From NCBI RefSeq assembly GCF_000001735.4, contig NC_003071.7, positions 15,785,443 through 15,849,442 of the forward strand: a DNA stretch of 64,000 nucleotides, written 5' to 3'. Shown piece after piece: positions 25,139-36,179 of the stretch. The notes below the pieces were generated by a model. The model searched no databases, was not told the origin of the DNA, and worked only from the letters and a program-made list of their open reading frames with translations. Position numbers and translations under genes: made by a program. Every line of letters begins with the position of its first letter. Position 1 is the stretch's first letter. This DNA is from Arabidopsis thaliana. Its lineage: Eukaryota; Streptophyta; Magnoliopsida; Brassicales; Brassicaceae.

Positions 25139-28100
25139 TTAGGTCTCTAAAGATGGCAGAAGTAGAGGTTGGAAACCATTTCGAAGAGCAGCTTCCCAAA
25201 CTCTAGGAGGATTAATGATTGAATTGTCGTCGAGACCGCACTCGTGTTCCTTCCACCCTTCAAGCGCGTGTACTATCCCACCAACTCTCCATGCGCTCAT
25301 CACTCTCCTCCCCAGCCAATTCTATAGACATACATGTGTTAAGTACAAATTATAACCTATCTTCATCAAATACAAACACTTGACACCATAAATATATGTT
25401 CTGTTTGTGCATGTTTGAAATTTACGTGTAGAGCATGGTTAAAATGTTTTAAGTGTATTAGGTAAAGATTAGAAAAAATATAGTAAACCTAAACGCTAAC
25501 GCAAAGAAACTACAAAGACTATTTTACTGGAATTGTTGTATACATACCTCACAAGAATCAATGTTTTGGGCAGAGTGAGGGATAATCATAGCCGGAGTGG
25601 TGTGGTAAAAGCAGTCTTTTCGTAGTGTTTTAGGAGGAAATTGAGAGAAAGGAAGAAATAGAGTTCCATCTTTTGCCATCTTCTGCTCTTTTGTGCTTAG
25701 CCCATCTCCCACCAACCAAATCTACATCGTACCGTTACATATTAATTTGTATGTAAACTTGAATATGTTACTATCAATTTAATGTCGTTTACGCATACCA
25801 TTGGATAGTAATTGGTTGTGAGCACAAGATTTTCCTTACACTTATCGTCCAAGAATTCGGCGAGCATGGAATGCTCTTCCTTGCGCAACACCATTACCTA
25901 TTTATTTTAATTTATTGAGCATGAAAACCGATTATAATTTCTCTGAAATATGAATTTATCATTAAAATGTTTTAATATGTATATCTTTCGCAAGCTCAAA
26001 CCAAATCATAAAATGATATGCCAAAATTGTGTTGGACTTAAAAAGTAGGCCACGTGACTGTAGATAGTTAGTGGCGTAACGTTTATATATGGAAACTCCA
26101 TTGACTCTATTTACGTTCGATCCTATTTTCACGCGCAAATTGGCTTTGTATATTGACACTAGCTAGAGAAGAATTAACATATATTTATATTTTCTTTTTT
26201 ATAAAAACGGTCCATCCAAATTGAATCCTTTTGTTTCACTCTCTCCATTTGTAGAAAAAGAAGGTACCTTGATGGCATTTTGGCAAAGAGAAAAGACAAT
26301 GGCACGAGCAACTTTTGTGATTTGGCCTCTAAAGAGAACCTCTTTGGTCCCAACAGGAATGCTATGAAGCACCACCTCAGCTGCAAGACTGCCTCCGTCC
26401 ACTATCCTTATCTTTAGCTTTGGATGCCTCCTTACGTACATTTCTCCATACCCATTTAATTCTTCACCCTGAGGATATTAATAATTATATTAGGGTTTAT
26501 TATATAAAGCATTTTTCTCGTCAAAACTTGCAAAAACATAAGAATAACCAATTAATGTATTAATTGCATGCCTGGTTCAATAGTCCCAAACTCATTACTT
26601 TCACACCCTTCTTATCCGCTTCAAGAATAGCCGCCTCTATCATTTTGTTGATACATTCTTTCTGCTGGTGCGACATGTACTGTAGATAGCCAAACAAAAC
26701 TTGTTACTACTAGACGTGAAATTGTTAGATGTTTAAAGACTAGAGAAAGAGAAAAGAGAAATACATGAGAGGAGAACTTGGGAAGAAGGTGGGAGTGAAG
26801 TGTGAGATCACGGAAGCGGTTTCTCTCGACGACAAAGGTTTGAAAAGAGAAGGACCTGAGAATGAAGGAGAGGATAAGAGCGAAGGGCTTCATGAGAAAT
26901 AGGTAACACCGGGAAGAGAGCGGGTGAGAGGAGAGGGAAGCAAAGCCAAGCCGGAGATGGTAAATAGAGTCGAGTGATGTTAGATGAGTAAGATGAATCG
27001 CGTCAGGCTTCTCTTCTTCTTTCTCCAACGATGTTTCGTATAATGAGTCACTGCACTCGTCGGTGGTGCCATAGATGTAGTCGTACATTGGCATGAATAG
27101 AGAGTAGTTCGTCCTGAATTGCGTATGGTGGAGCGAATGAAACCTACAATTATCATATATATTTAGTCACAATGCTTTTATGTTTTGTAACCAAAACTTC
27201 TAATGTTTTCGTTGACATTCATTTGTATATTGTAAACGCAAAAGTCAAACGCTTGTTTACGATTACCAATTTAAAATTTACAAAACTATATCTTTAGAAC
27301 ATTATTTTATAAAAATGTGAAAATAGTATTACAACACAGAAATTTAAACGCGTTCAAAGGAATCGTGGTAATAGTATAATTACTATTCTAGTGGATTTAA
27401 GTACTTACGAGGGAGTGTAGCAGAGGAACTTGAGTGGAGGTAAAAGAGAGAATAAAAATTTCGGAATGAGCTCAAAGTTGCAGTGACCCATATTGTTCAT
27501 AAAATCTATGTAAGTTAGGTATAAGGCAATGGAGACTACCGAGACCGTTCCACACATAAAAGTCGTTATTAGCGGTAGCCCCAAGATTAACGTATATCCG
27601 ATGTGCTCTGCAAACGGATGTACCACCGCTACAATCAAGACCCAAGGTTTAGAATTTGTTGCGCATACTAATAAAAATAAGTACGACAGTGAACATATAT
27701 TTTTCCAATTCATTTGATATTATTTTGAAACTAAACCATAATAATTGCTATGAAAGTGTACTTAAAATAACAGATAAATTCATAAAATCAATAGATTATG
27801 AGAAAAACAAACAAACAAACAGTAACAAAAATCATTGACATGACTACTATGTCAAAAAATAGCAAAATAACAGAATAACAGAATAACTAGCAGAGCGAAC
27901 TAGCTGGACAAAGTTTTCCTAGAATAATTATAAAATGTTGAATGTAACAAATTTTAGAATATTTATCTTTCTTTTTCTAGTTATTGTTGGACACATTTAG
28001 TAGGATGTATCAAAATCATTAGAAAATAGCGAAATCATTTTTTTCAAAGCGTGAAAACGTGAACAAGTGTTCATCATTAGTTTTTATGAAACAGAAAGAG

Positions 28101-28734
28101 TATGTACGTACAAGTGATCGGCTCGGTGACAATGGAGGAATGGTGGTGAGAATGGTAGCGAGAGTAGAGGAAGTGGTGGTGAAGGGCTCGATGAAACCAG
28201 TAGTAGATGAACTCCACCGGACCAGCATGGAGGAGAGCGACTAAGATCACTCCATCGGTTCGCCAGAAGGGAATGGTACTGGTCCCTGAGACGTACACTT
28301 TGGTTAAGTAAACAATGAGAGTGTTGAAGATGATCTGATCGTCCCAGGTTCGTTCTCGGTCAACTTGGTCAAACTCTATGGACTTGTTCAGGATCCGCTT
28401 GGTTCCTTTTGCAGTTTGGTAACGGGATAAACTTATCCATATTTGGCTATGAACAATCCGCCACACCGTCACGGCCACTATCAAAAGTTTTTCGTGATCT
28501 CGTATGGTTGCATATGAGTAGATGCTGTCAAAAACCAGCGGGGCCAACAACAAGTACTGCAATATTTATCCGTATTCATACTATTATCATGACTAATGGC
28601 TAATATAAAAAACCAAGGACTATAAATGGATGTTTTTGAAGATGGTATACAGCAAAAGAGGCATAGAAAGAGACCTTAAAGCTTCCAAGAGGTGTCCATG
28701 GCCAGTCCGTGAGAAAACCTGGTCTAGACGCCAT
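25139..28734 (-). CDS. CER1-like aldehyde decarbonylase / wax enzyme
   Basis: Nine exons (28675-28734, 28112-28556, 27409-27628, 26765-27143, 26572-26679, 26268-26468, 25799-25897, 25548-25721, 25139-25321) join in frame to 622 residues, close to CER1 (625). CER1 makes very-long-chain alkanes of cuticular wax in the ER. The start MASRPGFLTDWPWTPLGSFK is almost identical to CER1. The N-terminal fatty-acid-hydroxylase-type domain keeps three histidine boxes: HRALHH (142-147), HSHHH (155-159) and HSLHH (244-248). The C-terminal WAX2 half has SLGLLNQGEELN, WLVGDG and GWKEHECG. Intron 5 has a GC donor (CAG/GCATGC at 26571-26570), forced by phase and by NQ/GEELN homology. Recognised as At2g37700 (a CER1-like paralogue); it looks intact, but substrate and activity are inferred. 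Confidence 0.9.
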
Positions 28735-29491
28735 TTTTCTTCCGCACAAAGACTCGGTCACGTCCGTCCAACTTTTTGTATGTACGAATGCTCTATATAT
28801 ATACAAATACTTGCATAGTTAGAATAGAGGGAATCACATTCACATGTGAGGCACATGAGACTTCCTTTTTCCGAAAGTCAAAAAAGATTCTAAACCTAAT
28901 ATTTAAGTTTAACAGATAAGAGATCCCGTTTTATCGGTCGACTTTACGAGGCCTTTTCTTCATTAAATTCTCTTGAATCTACACGCTTCCCAAATACTAT
29001 GTTAATCATTTGACAATTGCCTTACTGTTTTCATTAATTGGTTTCTTGTTGGGAATTTAAGGAGCTGCTTTTCCAGCGAAGCTGGGGTCTTTGTTTAATA
29101 CATCTTCATACAACCATGTTAGAGGACTGAAAAATCTATAAGTATACCTTTCCTAAAAGATATTGTCAATAGTACTTATTCACAGGGTAGATTCATACAA
29201 CCATTTCAACTCTTATTATGCCCACATGATTATGAATGGAATAGAGTTGAAATGAAGGAAATAGAGGAATCATTTCACAATCTTGTAACGTCATTATCAT
29301 GTGGCCATAATATTCTTTAGACAGTAATTTTCAACATATGCTGAAGTATATATACATAGTCCCATTCCCATATCTCGCCCAAATAGTCTCTACAGATGAA
29401 ATGCAAAACACACAAAAAGGTTCAAATATATTTAAAACATAACTATCGCCATTAAATAACATATACTTTATATAACTTCAAAACATTCTAT
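28735..29491. other. Intergenic with a foldback sequence
   Basis: This holds the CER1-like promoter and the 3' flank of the lectin kinase. Overlapping inverted repeats lie at 29202-29312: one pair at 29202-29217/29240-29254, another at 29214-29234/29292-29312 (about 18 of 21 matching). It may be a decayed foldback element. Confidence 0.45.
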
Positions 29492-31519
29492 TCATCTCCC
29501 GCCAGAAAGTTGAGAATCAGCGATGGAAGATCCACCGGTAAACCCTTTGAATACGGAGGAGGAATACGACATTCCTAATTCACTAAATCCGTCATGAACC
29601 CCAAACATCATCCCACTTCCGGACAAGTCCAACGGAGACAATTCTGGTAACTTTGCATCTCCTCTTAGATAATGTAGCACTTGTCTCATACTTGGTCTAG
29701 CCCTTGGGTCAGAGTGAGAGCACAAGAGACCTAGCTTCAAAACCATTTCCACCTCTTTTTCATCACATTCCGAACCCATATTCGGATCTTTAGCAGCCAA
29801 GATGTCTCCCTTGTTCCACAACCCGAAAACCCAATCCACGAGCAAGAACGTCTCATCGGTCTCTTGCTGGAACTCGATAGGACGTCTACCGCATGCGACT
29901 TCGAGTAAGAACGCCCCAAACGCAAAAACATCGGTAGCCATCGTGGCACGTCCTGTCCTAGTATGTTCAGGAGCTAAGTATCCCAATGTTCCAACAACAT
30001 GCGTGGTCTGAGGATCCGATCCGTGATCATACAACCGAGCCAAACCGAAATCCCCAAGTCTCCCATTGAGCTCTCCGTCCAACAAGACATTGCTAGCTTT
30101 GACATCCCGGTGAATCACCACTTGTTCCCATTCCTCATGGAGATAGAACAAGCCAGAGGCAACACCTAGAATAACCTTAATCCTCTGTTTCCAATTAAGT
30201 GTTACCTCCGGAGTGTTGTACAAGTACTTGTCTAAGCTTCCATTAGGCATGTAATCATACACCAAAAGAAGCTCACCTCTCCTACGACAATAACCCAAGA
30301 GAGGAACTAAATTCCTATGACTCATCCGACCAATACTCACAATCTCCGCCACAAACTCTTTCATCCCTTGACGAGACTCATGCGAAACTCTTTTAACAGC
30401 GATCTCCAACTTCGTACCAGGCATCACACCTTTGTAAACACTCCCGAACCCACCAGTTCCAAGAAGTCCCTTCTCCTTAAACCCTTTGGTCGCGTAGTAC
30501 AAATCCTTGAACCTGAACCGATTCTTCCCGAACTCTTTTTCCCATTCCTCGAGCTCCTCCGCAAACTTCCTCCTCCTCCTCACGATGTAACAAACGAGGA
30601 AAATAAACGAGAAAATCAAAAACAGAGAAATCAAAGGCATTCCGATCTTGTAGAACTCAGAGATTCTCTTGGGCTCGAAGCGAGGAAGCTTCGGGAGTCT
30701 CGATAAAGCTAAAGGTGGAGCCTTTTCGTTCAAACCGAAACTCCACCCGAGAATATAATGTTCCGACAGAACAGAGCCTGTCGCAGAGGAGAAACCCACA
30801 TACATATCTTGGAGTAGAACCGAAGAAAGATCTCTAACAGCCGTAACAAGCGGTCTTGTAGGTTTATCTTCGTTGAACGGAGCCATCGTCACATCGATTT
30901 TATTTGTACGTCCGTCGTAATCGACCCAGACCTGCATCGGCTTACGACTGATCAAAGTCAGATTCTTGAATTGACCTTTCTCGTCCCAATACCCAGCAGG
31001 CGAGCTTTGCACAGACTTCAAACTATTGATATCGATTCCGACATGATTATCGTTTGTATCATTGAACTCTGTACTCAAGATCGTATCTAATTCAACAGCA
31101 AAGACATGATTTGTCTCATTACCGTTGTTTGCGAGGTTGAAGAGACCTATGTATTGACTTGGGTTGCCGTAAGGAAGGCTTGCGTTAGGAGCGACGACGA
31201 AAGCTATGCCATGACCGCTGAGAATCGCGATCTGAGAGTGAATAGCGAAGACGAACGATGTCGAGAAGGATGAAACGGTGCCGTTTGGAGAATCTTTAAA
31301 CCGGATCGGTTTGGTATAGAAGGCGTGACCGGTTTTCTGAACGGTTGTGTTGGTTAGCTTCAAGAGACCGTTGGGTGTGACGGTTGTGATCCCTTGGATG
31401 GATAAGTCCGTCGGTGGATTAAAGCCATTGTTGTAAGCAAAGTTGAGACTTTGAGAAGAAGATTGAAAGATGAGGTTGAAGAAGAAGAAGAAGAAGATGG
31501 TTAAAAGCTTCAAGAACAT
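29492..31519 (-). CDS. LECRK41: L-type lectin receptor kinase IV.1
   Basis: Plasma-membrane receptor-like kinase, intronless, 675 residues as in LecRK-IV.1 (At2g37710). Residues 1-23 are a signal peptide with a run of phenylalanines encoded by a GAA/TTC repeat. A legume-lectin domain spans roughly 24-275 (LNFAYNNGF, FSTSFVFAI, VAVELDT is FAVELDTILS here). A membrane span near 290-315 (MPLISLFLIFSFIFLVCYIV) is followed by basic RRRRK. The kinase has GTGGFGSVYKG, IAVKRVS, the HRDVKASNVLLD catalytic loop (an RD kinase), DFGLARL and GTLGYLAPEH. The C-terminal tail is Ser/Gly-rich. LecRKs sense extracellular cues such as eNAD or eATP in other clades; the ligand here is not known from sequence. Confidence 0.96.
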   Translation of the reverse strand: MFLKLLTIFFFFFFNLIFQSSSQSLNFAYNNGFNPPTDLSIQGITTVTPNGLLKLTNTTVQKTGHAFYTKPIRFKDSPNGTVSSFSTSFVFAIHSQIAILSGHGIAFVVAPNASLPYGNPSQYIGLFNLANNGNETNHVFAVELDTILSTEFNDTNDNHVGIDINSLKSVQSSPAGYWDEKGQFKNLTLISRKPMQVWVDYDGRTNKIDVTMAPFNEDKPTRPLVTAVRDLSSVLLQDMYVGFSSATGSVLSEHYILGWSFGLNEKAPPLALSRLPKLPRFEPKRISEFYKIGMPLISLFLIFSFIFLVCYIVRRRRKFAEELEEWEKEFGKNRFRFKDLYYATKGFKEKGLLGTGGFGSVYKGVMPGTKLEIAVKRVSHESRQGMKEFVAEIVSIGRMSHRNLVPLLGYCRRRGELLLVYDYMPNGSLDKYLYNTPEVTLNWKQRIKVILGVASGLFYLHEEWEQVVIHRDVKASNVLLDGELNGRLGDFGLARLYDHGSDPQTTHVVGTLGYLAPEHTRTGRATMATDVFAFGAFLLEVACGRRPIEFQQETDETFLLVDWVFGLWNKGDILAAKDPNMGSECDEKEVEMVLKLGLLCSHSDPRARPSMRQVLHYLRGDAKLPELSPLDLSGSGMMFGVHDGFSELGMSYSSSVFKGFTGGSSIADSQLSGGR

Positions 31520-32757
31520 GGCTACCTCTTTTTTTTCTCTGCTCTGTGTTGTTCTTTCTTTTGCTTTGTTTTTAGTTGTGAAGAGAGAAAGAGAGACGAT
31601 TTATGGTGTGAAGAGAGTGGAAAAGTCGTCACTAGCTCTTTTATTTTTCCTTGTGTGGGGATATACTCGTGATTGAGAAAGATTATGAAGGTAGGTGATA
31701 TGTGTTACAACTTCCAAGATTAATGCTTAATTAACTCTCTGTTTGGTTTTAAAATACTCCATTTCTATACTCAAAATATCAATATTTAAATCTGTCATCT
31801 ATCAGGCTCATTTATGCTGTAACCATAAAAAAGAAGATGTTTTAGGCACTACTAGTATATATCAAAGTATTTATCGGTGATGATGGAAGATTCGACGGTA
31901 ACTAATAACAGTGACAGTTTGTTTATTTGAGACAAAACTTAAAAATTAATTAATTAAGATTTATAGTCATTATGATTAATTATGCTTATGAATTTGATCT
32001 TTAAGAATGGCATCAGAATTGGCATCAGCATAAGCTGTCACGTTTCCGAGGAGTATTTGAGTAATTAGCCCTAATATTGACTTTTAGTTTTGGCTTTTGG
32101 CTACACTACTTCCTCTATGATATTTGTGATTGTCAGAGACTCACAGTCGTCTAAATTAAGTCACACAGTCGTCTAATAAGCCAACCAAATACAGCGAGTT
32201 TCAACATTTCCTAAAGTTATAAATGTGAAAGAGATATTGGAAGACACGTACTACCAATCAAATGTAAGAATCTAATTTGGGCATATTTGTGGACACAAAA
32301 GCCTTATTGGTTCACAAAGTCTTGAAATAACTCCTTACATTTTTTTGCTAATGAATAAAAATCTCTTACAAATGAATTATTGTAGAGAGAAAAAATGATT
32401 TTCTTTAAATGATTATATACTTTACTTTTCTATTTATATGCTTAAACTATATAATTCAACTAGTTTAATTTTAAGTAAGATGATTTAAAAATCATATGTA
32501 TAGAATTGTTAACCTTTTAGCAGCATTGTTTACAAATCATGAAACCATGAGAATTATTTCTTTTGCCATCTCATTGTACAATGGAATTTAATAGTGTAGG
32601 GTTACAACATTTTACTTTTTATGAGTTTTATCTTGAATAATGGTGCAGATTGTGCCCCACGTAGCAAATGCACACATGGTCAAAACTTCTAGAAAAGGGT
32701 CCACTCTAATCGTGGAAGCTCCTGACTTAGATAATCGTTGATTTTTTGAGTCAACCA

Positions 32758-33098
32758 TGTGAATATTCTCCCTTTGGCTTTTGGTCTACTGGAGTTTTGC
32801 ATGAGATTAGTATCCGTATATGTTAACAAAGTCTTATTTCTCAATCTTGTTGTGGTTCGAGAAGAAGAGTTATTTGGTGCTAGGAAGAAGTTGAAGTAGA
32901 GATCTGACTTTTTTACCGTGTGAATATTCTTGTCCTTTTGGTCTACTAGAGTTTTGCATGCATGAGATTGTCCGTATGCTAACAAAGTCTTCTCTCTCTC
33001 AGACTCTTAGCGCTTGTCGTAGTTGGAGTAGAAGAGTGTTGCCCGACGCGTCGATGTGGTGCTAGGAAGAAGTTGAAATGGAGATCAGACGTTTTTGC
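32758..33098. repeat. Diverged tandem duplication, two units of about 160-180 bp
   Basis: Unit 1 (about 32758-32918) and unit 2 (about 32919-33098) share in order TGTGAATATTCT, TTTTGGTCTACT, GAGTTTTGCAT, ATGAGATT, TAACAAAGTCTT, GTGCTAGGAAGAAGTTGAA and GAGATC. Unit 2 carries extra bases near 33000-33055, including GCCCGACGCGTCG. A shorter echo, AGAGATCTA-CTAAAGTTTTT, follows at about 33102-33178. Origin unknown. Confidence 0.8.
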
Positions 33099-33774
33099 CA
33101 TAGAGATCTAACTAAAGTTTTTAATGTATATTTGTTTTTTTTATTATCTCTTTATAGAGATCTAGCTAAAGTTTTTATCTCTTAATTTAAAGTACCGATC
33201 TAGTATTCCGTTTACACTTCGTTTTGGTTTTACTATATCATTCGACCCAAATGTCAAATAATTCTCTGTACAATCTAAAATTTTTTTGTACTCGTATTAA
33301 CCATAAACCAAAAAGAAAACTGTGCAATCTTTAAATCGACATAACCTTGTCTATCAGGTCTTTATTGTGGGAGGGTCGTGAAAAGCTAAGTTGTTACAAT
33401 AGTGTGTTTTGAAGCAACAAGACATACTTTTTCATGAGCTATCAAATGCATTAAGTTTAAGACTTTGATTTTTTCATAGAACTTGATCAAGTCTACTTAA
33501 CAGAAACTCCATCAAACTACACAATGGAAATTAATAAATCAGATTTGGGTTGATAATAAAATACTGTTTATGCCCTGATTTCTATGAATACGTTTGTTTC
33601 AAATTTAAACCTCAGTATTTGTCTTCTCTCATCCTTAGTCATTACCTTCCATTTTTTTTTTTTAACTTGCAATAGACATTACTACATGATTAACAAAAAA
33701 AAACAAAAGAGAGAAAGACATTGCTATATCAAGAGGTGGGCCTGAATATTCTAAGGCTACAATTTAAAACTATG

Positions 33775-34150
33775 AGACCATCATTATTGATAGTTTCTTA
33801 GGTTAGTTCTTAGATAAAGTAGGTCTTAAATTTAATGTTATAATTCAATTAATTGTTAAGAATGACTCCTATATAAGAGCCAAATCTAATATTTCTTAGG
33901 TTAATTTTTAGATAAATTAGGTATTAAATATAATGTTTTAATTCAATCAATCTTAATTGTTAGATAAATTAAGTGTTAAATCTAATTGTTTGTCATATTT
34001 GTTAAAAAATTTATGTCATATATGTTTTAATTTTTATGAGTTGTAATAATTATTAAATTTTTAAAAATTATAATGTTTCTAAAAAAATTTTCTAATTTTT
34101 TTCTTTTTAAGAAGTCCAAGTTAAGAGTCCACCATTGCATATTGCCAAAA
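33775..34150. mobile_element. Probable decayed non-autonomous DNA transposon (MITE)
   Basis: The left end has GACCATC then TTCTTAGGTTAGTTCTTAG. The right end, read on the minus strand, gives CAATGGTGGACTCTTAACTTGGACTTCTT, a loosely matching inverted end of the type seen in many small Brassicaceae elements (written here only as landmarks CAATGGTGG and CTCTTAACTTGG). The interior repeats the TTCTTAGGTTA...AGATAAATTAG motif. No clean target duplication was found, so the limits are approximate. Confidence 0.35.
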
Positions 34151-34205
34151 TTTCAATCTCTTAACCAAATTCTTAACTTCAAAATTTTCAAAATCAATTA
34201 TAAAA

Positions 34206-34440
34206 ATATTCATAAGAACTATGTGAAGATTATGCTAAGAACTACCATTAATGATGACTACTATTAAAAAACTATGACTATGACTACAATTTAAAAATAT
34301 GACTATACTTTAAAAACTATGACTATGACTACAATTCTAAGGCAACAATTTAAAACTATGGCTACTATTTAAAAACTATGACTATGACTACAATTTAAAA
34401 ACTATGACTATGACTACTATTTAAATTCATATCTACACTT
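34206..34440. repeat. Degenerate ACTATGACTA minisatellite
   Basis: Units of about 25-27 bp built from AAAAACTATGACTATGACT plus ACAATTT recur about seven to eight times with substitutions and length changes. The array ends some 180 bp before the TBL15 ATG, so it may lie in the promoter or leader. Confidence 0.85.
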
Positions 34441-34622
34441 CAGATTTGAGAGATCCAAATTTAGTGGTGGATTCTAATTGCTTGCTGTCAAGATCTACAC
34501 ATCAAAGCTCACTCGTTGAAGATTCAATCATCATCAATCATTTCCGGATCTTGAACTTCAACAACAGAGCAAGCATCTTTCTTTGTTTGAGAATTGGTGT
34601 TATCTGTAGCACTCAATCTAAG

Positions 34623-35777
34623 ATGTATGGTGGAAAAAGTTACATACTCAAAGGGAGTGTATCACTTTCCTTGATCATCCTCATTCTTTTGGTGACAACA
34701 CTCCTGGTTTCCGCAAAAAACCAGCCTCGCATTTCTCTGATTGAAGTAAAAACTTGTAACTTGGCAAAGGGGGAATGGGTTGAAGACAAGAAGCGGCCAT
34801 TGTATTCTGGTTTTGAATGTAAACAATGGTTATCAAACATATTTTCCTGCAGGGTAATGGGCAGACCCGACTTCTCATTTGAGGGTTACCGGTGGCAGCC
34901 AGAAGGTTGCAACATACCAGAGTTTAACAGAGTCAACTTCTTGAGAAGAATGCAGAACAAGACTATAGCATTTATAGGAGACTCCTTGGGAAGGGAACAA
35001 TTTCAATCCCTGATGTGTATGGCCACTGGAGGTAAAGAGAGTCCGGAGGTTCAAAACGTGGGATCGGAGTATGGTCTTGTGATACCTAAAGGAGCTCCTC
35101 GTCCTGGTGGTTGGGCTTATAGGTTTCCGACCACAAACACAACGGTTTTGTCTTATTGGTCAGCTAGTTTAACAGATTTGGTACCGATGAACAATACAGA
35201 TCCACCTCATCTTATTGCAATGCATCTTGACCGTCCACCAGCATTCATAAGAAACTACCTTCACCGTTTCCATGTATTGGTTCTAAACACCGGTCACCAT
35301 TGGAGCAGAGATAAGATAGAAAAAAATCATTGGGTGATGCACGTAAATGGAACACGTGTCGAAGGCGGATATTTCAAGAACGTTGAAAACGCTAAAATTT
35401 TTACAATACACAGCCTGGTGAAGTGGCTTGATGCACAACTTCCATTGCATCCACGGTTGAAAGCTTTCTTTACGACGATTTCCCCTAGGCATGAAAAGTG
35501 TAACAATACTATCCCTTTGTCTAGAGGAAGCAAAATCACAGGCGAAGGTGGATCGCTCGATACAATAGTTGAGAGTGCTGTGAATGGGACAAGGGTCAAG
35601 ATTCTTGACATAACTGCACTTTCTAAACTAAGAGATGAAGCTCATATCGCAGGGTGTAAACTCAAACCGAAAAAGGCGAGTAACGTGACTTCAGCTCCAA
35701 CGTTCAACGATTGCTTGCATTGGTGCTTACCCGGGATCCCGGATACTTGGAATGAACTTCTCATAGCACAGCTTTGA
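34623..35777 (+). CDS. TBL15: TBL15, DUF231 wall-polysaccharide O-acetyltransferase
   Basis: A TRICHOME BIREFRINGENCE-LIKE protein; the family O-acetylates xylan, pectin or other wall polymers in the Golgi. From the ATG at 34623 it is 384 residues: a membrane anchor near 13-31 (VSLSLIILILLVTTLLVSA), the TBL domain (CNLAKGEWVED, then CKQWLS), the GDS motif (IGDSLGREQ, residues 119-121) and the C-terminal DxxH (DCLHWCLPG, D363/H366). The frame stays open for 59 codons upstream but has no ATG there. TCTGTAG just before the ATG could be an intron acceptor, so either a 5' UTR intron or an additional N-terminal coding exon is possible; I recall a longer annotated product. The DUF231 core is certain, the N-terminus is not. 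Confidence 0.85.
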   Translation: MYGGKSYILKGSVSLSLIILILLVTTLLVSAKNQPRISLIEVKTCNLAKGEWVEDKKRPLYSGFECKQWLSNIFSCRVMGRPDFSFEGYRWQPEGCNIPEFNRVNFLRRMQNKTIAFIGDSLGREQFQSLMCMATGGKESPEVQNVGSEYGLVIPKGAPRPGGWAYRFPTTNTTVLSYWSASLTDLVPMNNTDPPHLIAMHLDRPPAFIRNYLHRFHVLVLNTGHHWSRDKIEKNHWVMHVNGTRVEGGYFKNVENAKIFTIHSLVKWLDAQLPLHPRLKAFFTTISPRHEKCNNTIPLSRGSKITGEGGSLDTIVESAVNGTRVKILDITALSKLRDEAHIAGCKLKPKKASNVTSAPTFNDCLHWCLPGIPDTWNELLIAQL

Positions 35778-35922
35778 AGTATTCAACATCATTGTACACA
35801 AGTAGTTCAATGGATTGATTCTTTGTTATAATAAAGGTTTTTTATTACAGTCTTTTTGGGAGAAAAACAAAGCTCTAGCATTTTATTTTTTATTTTTTTA
35901 TAATATATATATAAAACTGTTA

Positions 35923-36179
35923 GAGCATGTTCATAGGTAATACTCACAAAGTATCATTAAAAATTTTTTTAGTATTATTTATAATATTTGTTTAATAAAT
36001 ATATATAATATTTTTTGCTTTTGTTAAATGTGACCAATCAGAAGAAGCCACGTCAGATGATACTGGTATCACAAATATCAGTGGGCTGATACTGATCAAG
36101 CATATTCTAATTGCTTTACTAATATAAAAATAATTTTTGGACTTGTGATACTCTAAAAATATCACCCATGTACATGGTC
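35923..36179. mobile_element. Tourist-like (PIF/Harbinger) MITE, 257 bp
   Basis: Both ends abut TTA (35920-35922 and 36180-36182), the 3-bp target duplication of PIF/Harbinger elements. The ends are inverted: GAGCATGTTCATAGGTAATA at left and, on the minus strand, GACCATGTACATGGGTGATA at right (16 of 20 match). The interior is AT-rich with no coding capacity. It sits between TBL15 and the DUF604 gene, 145 bp past the TBL15 stop. Confidence 0.75.

Larger units (their letters stand above)
31520..34440. other. Repeat-rich intergenic region upstream of TBL15
   Basis: About 3 kb without a credible gene. It contains an imperfect tandem duplication (32758-33098), a probable decayed MITE (about 33775-34150), and a degenerate ACTATGACTA minisatellite running into the TBL15 leader (34206-34440). 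Confidence 0.6.
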
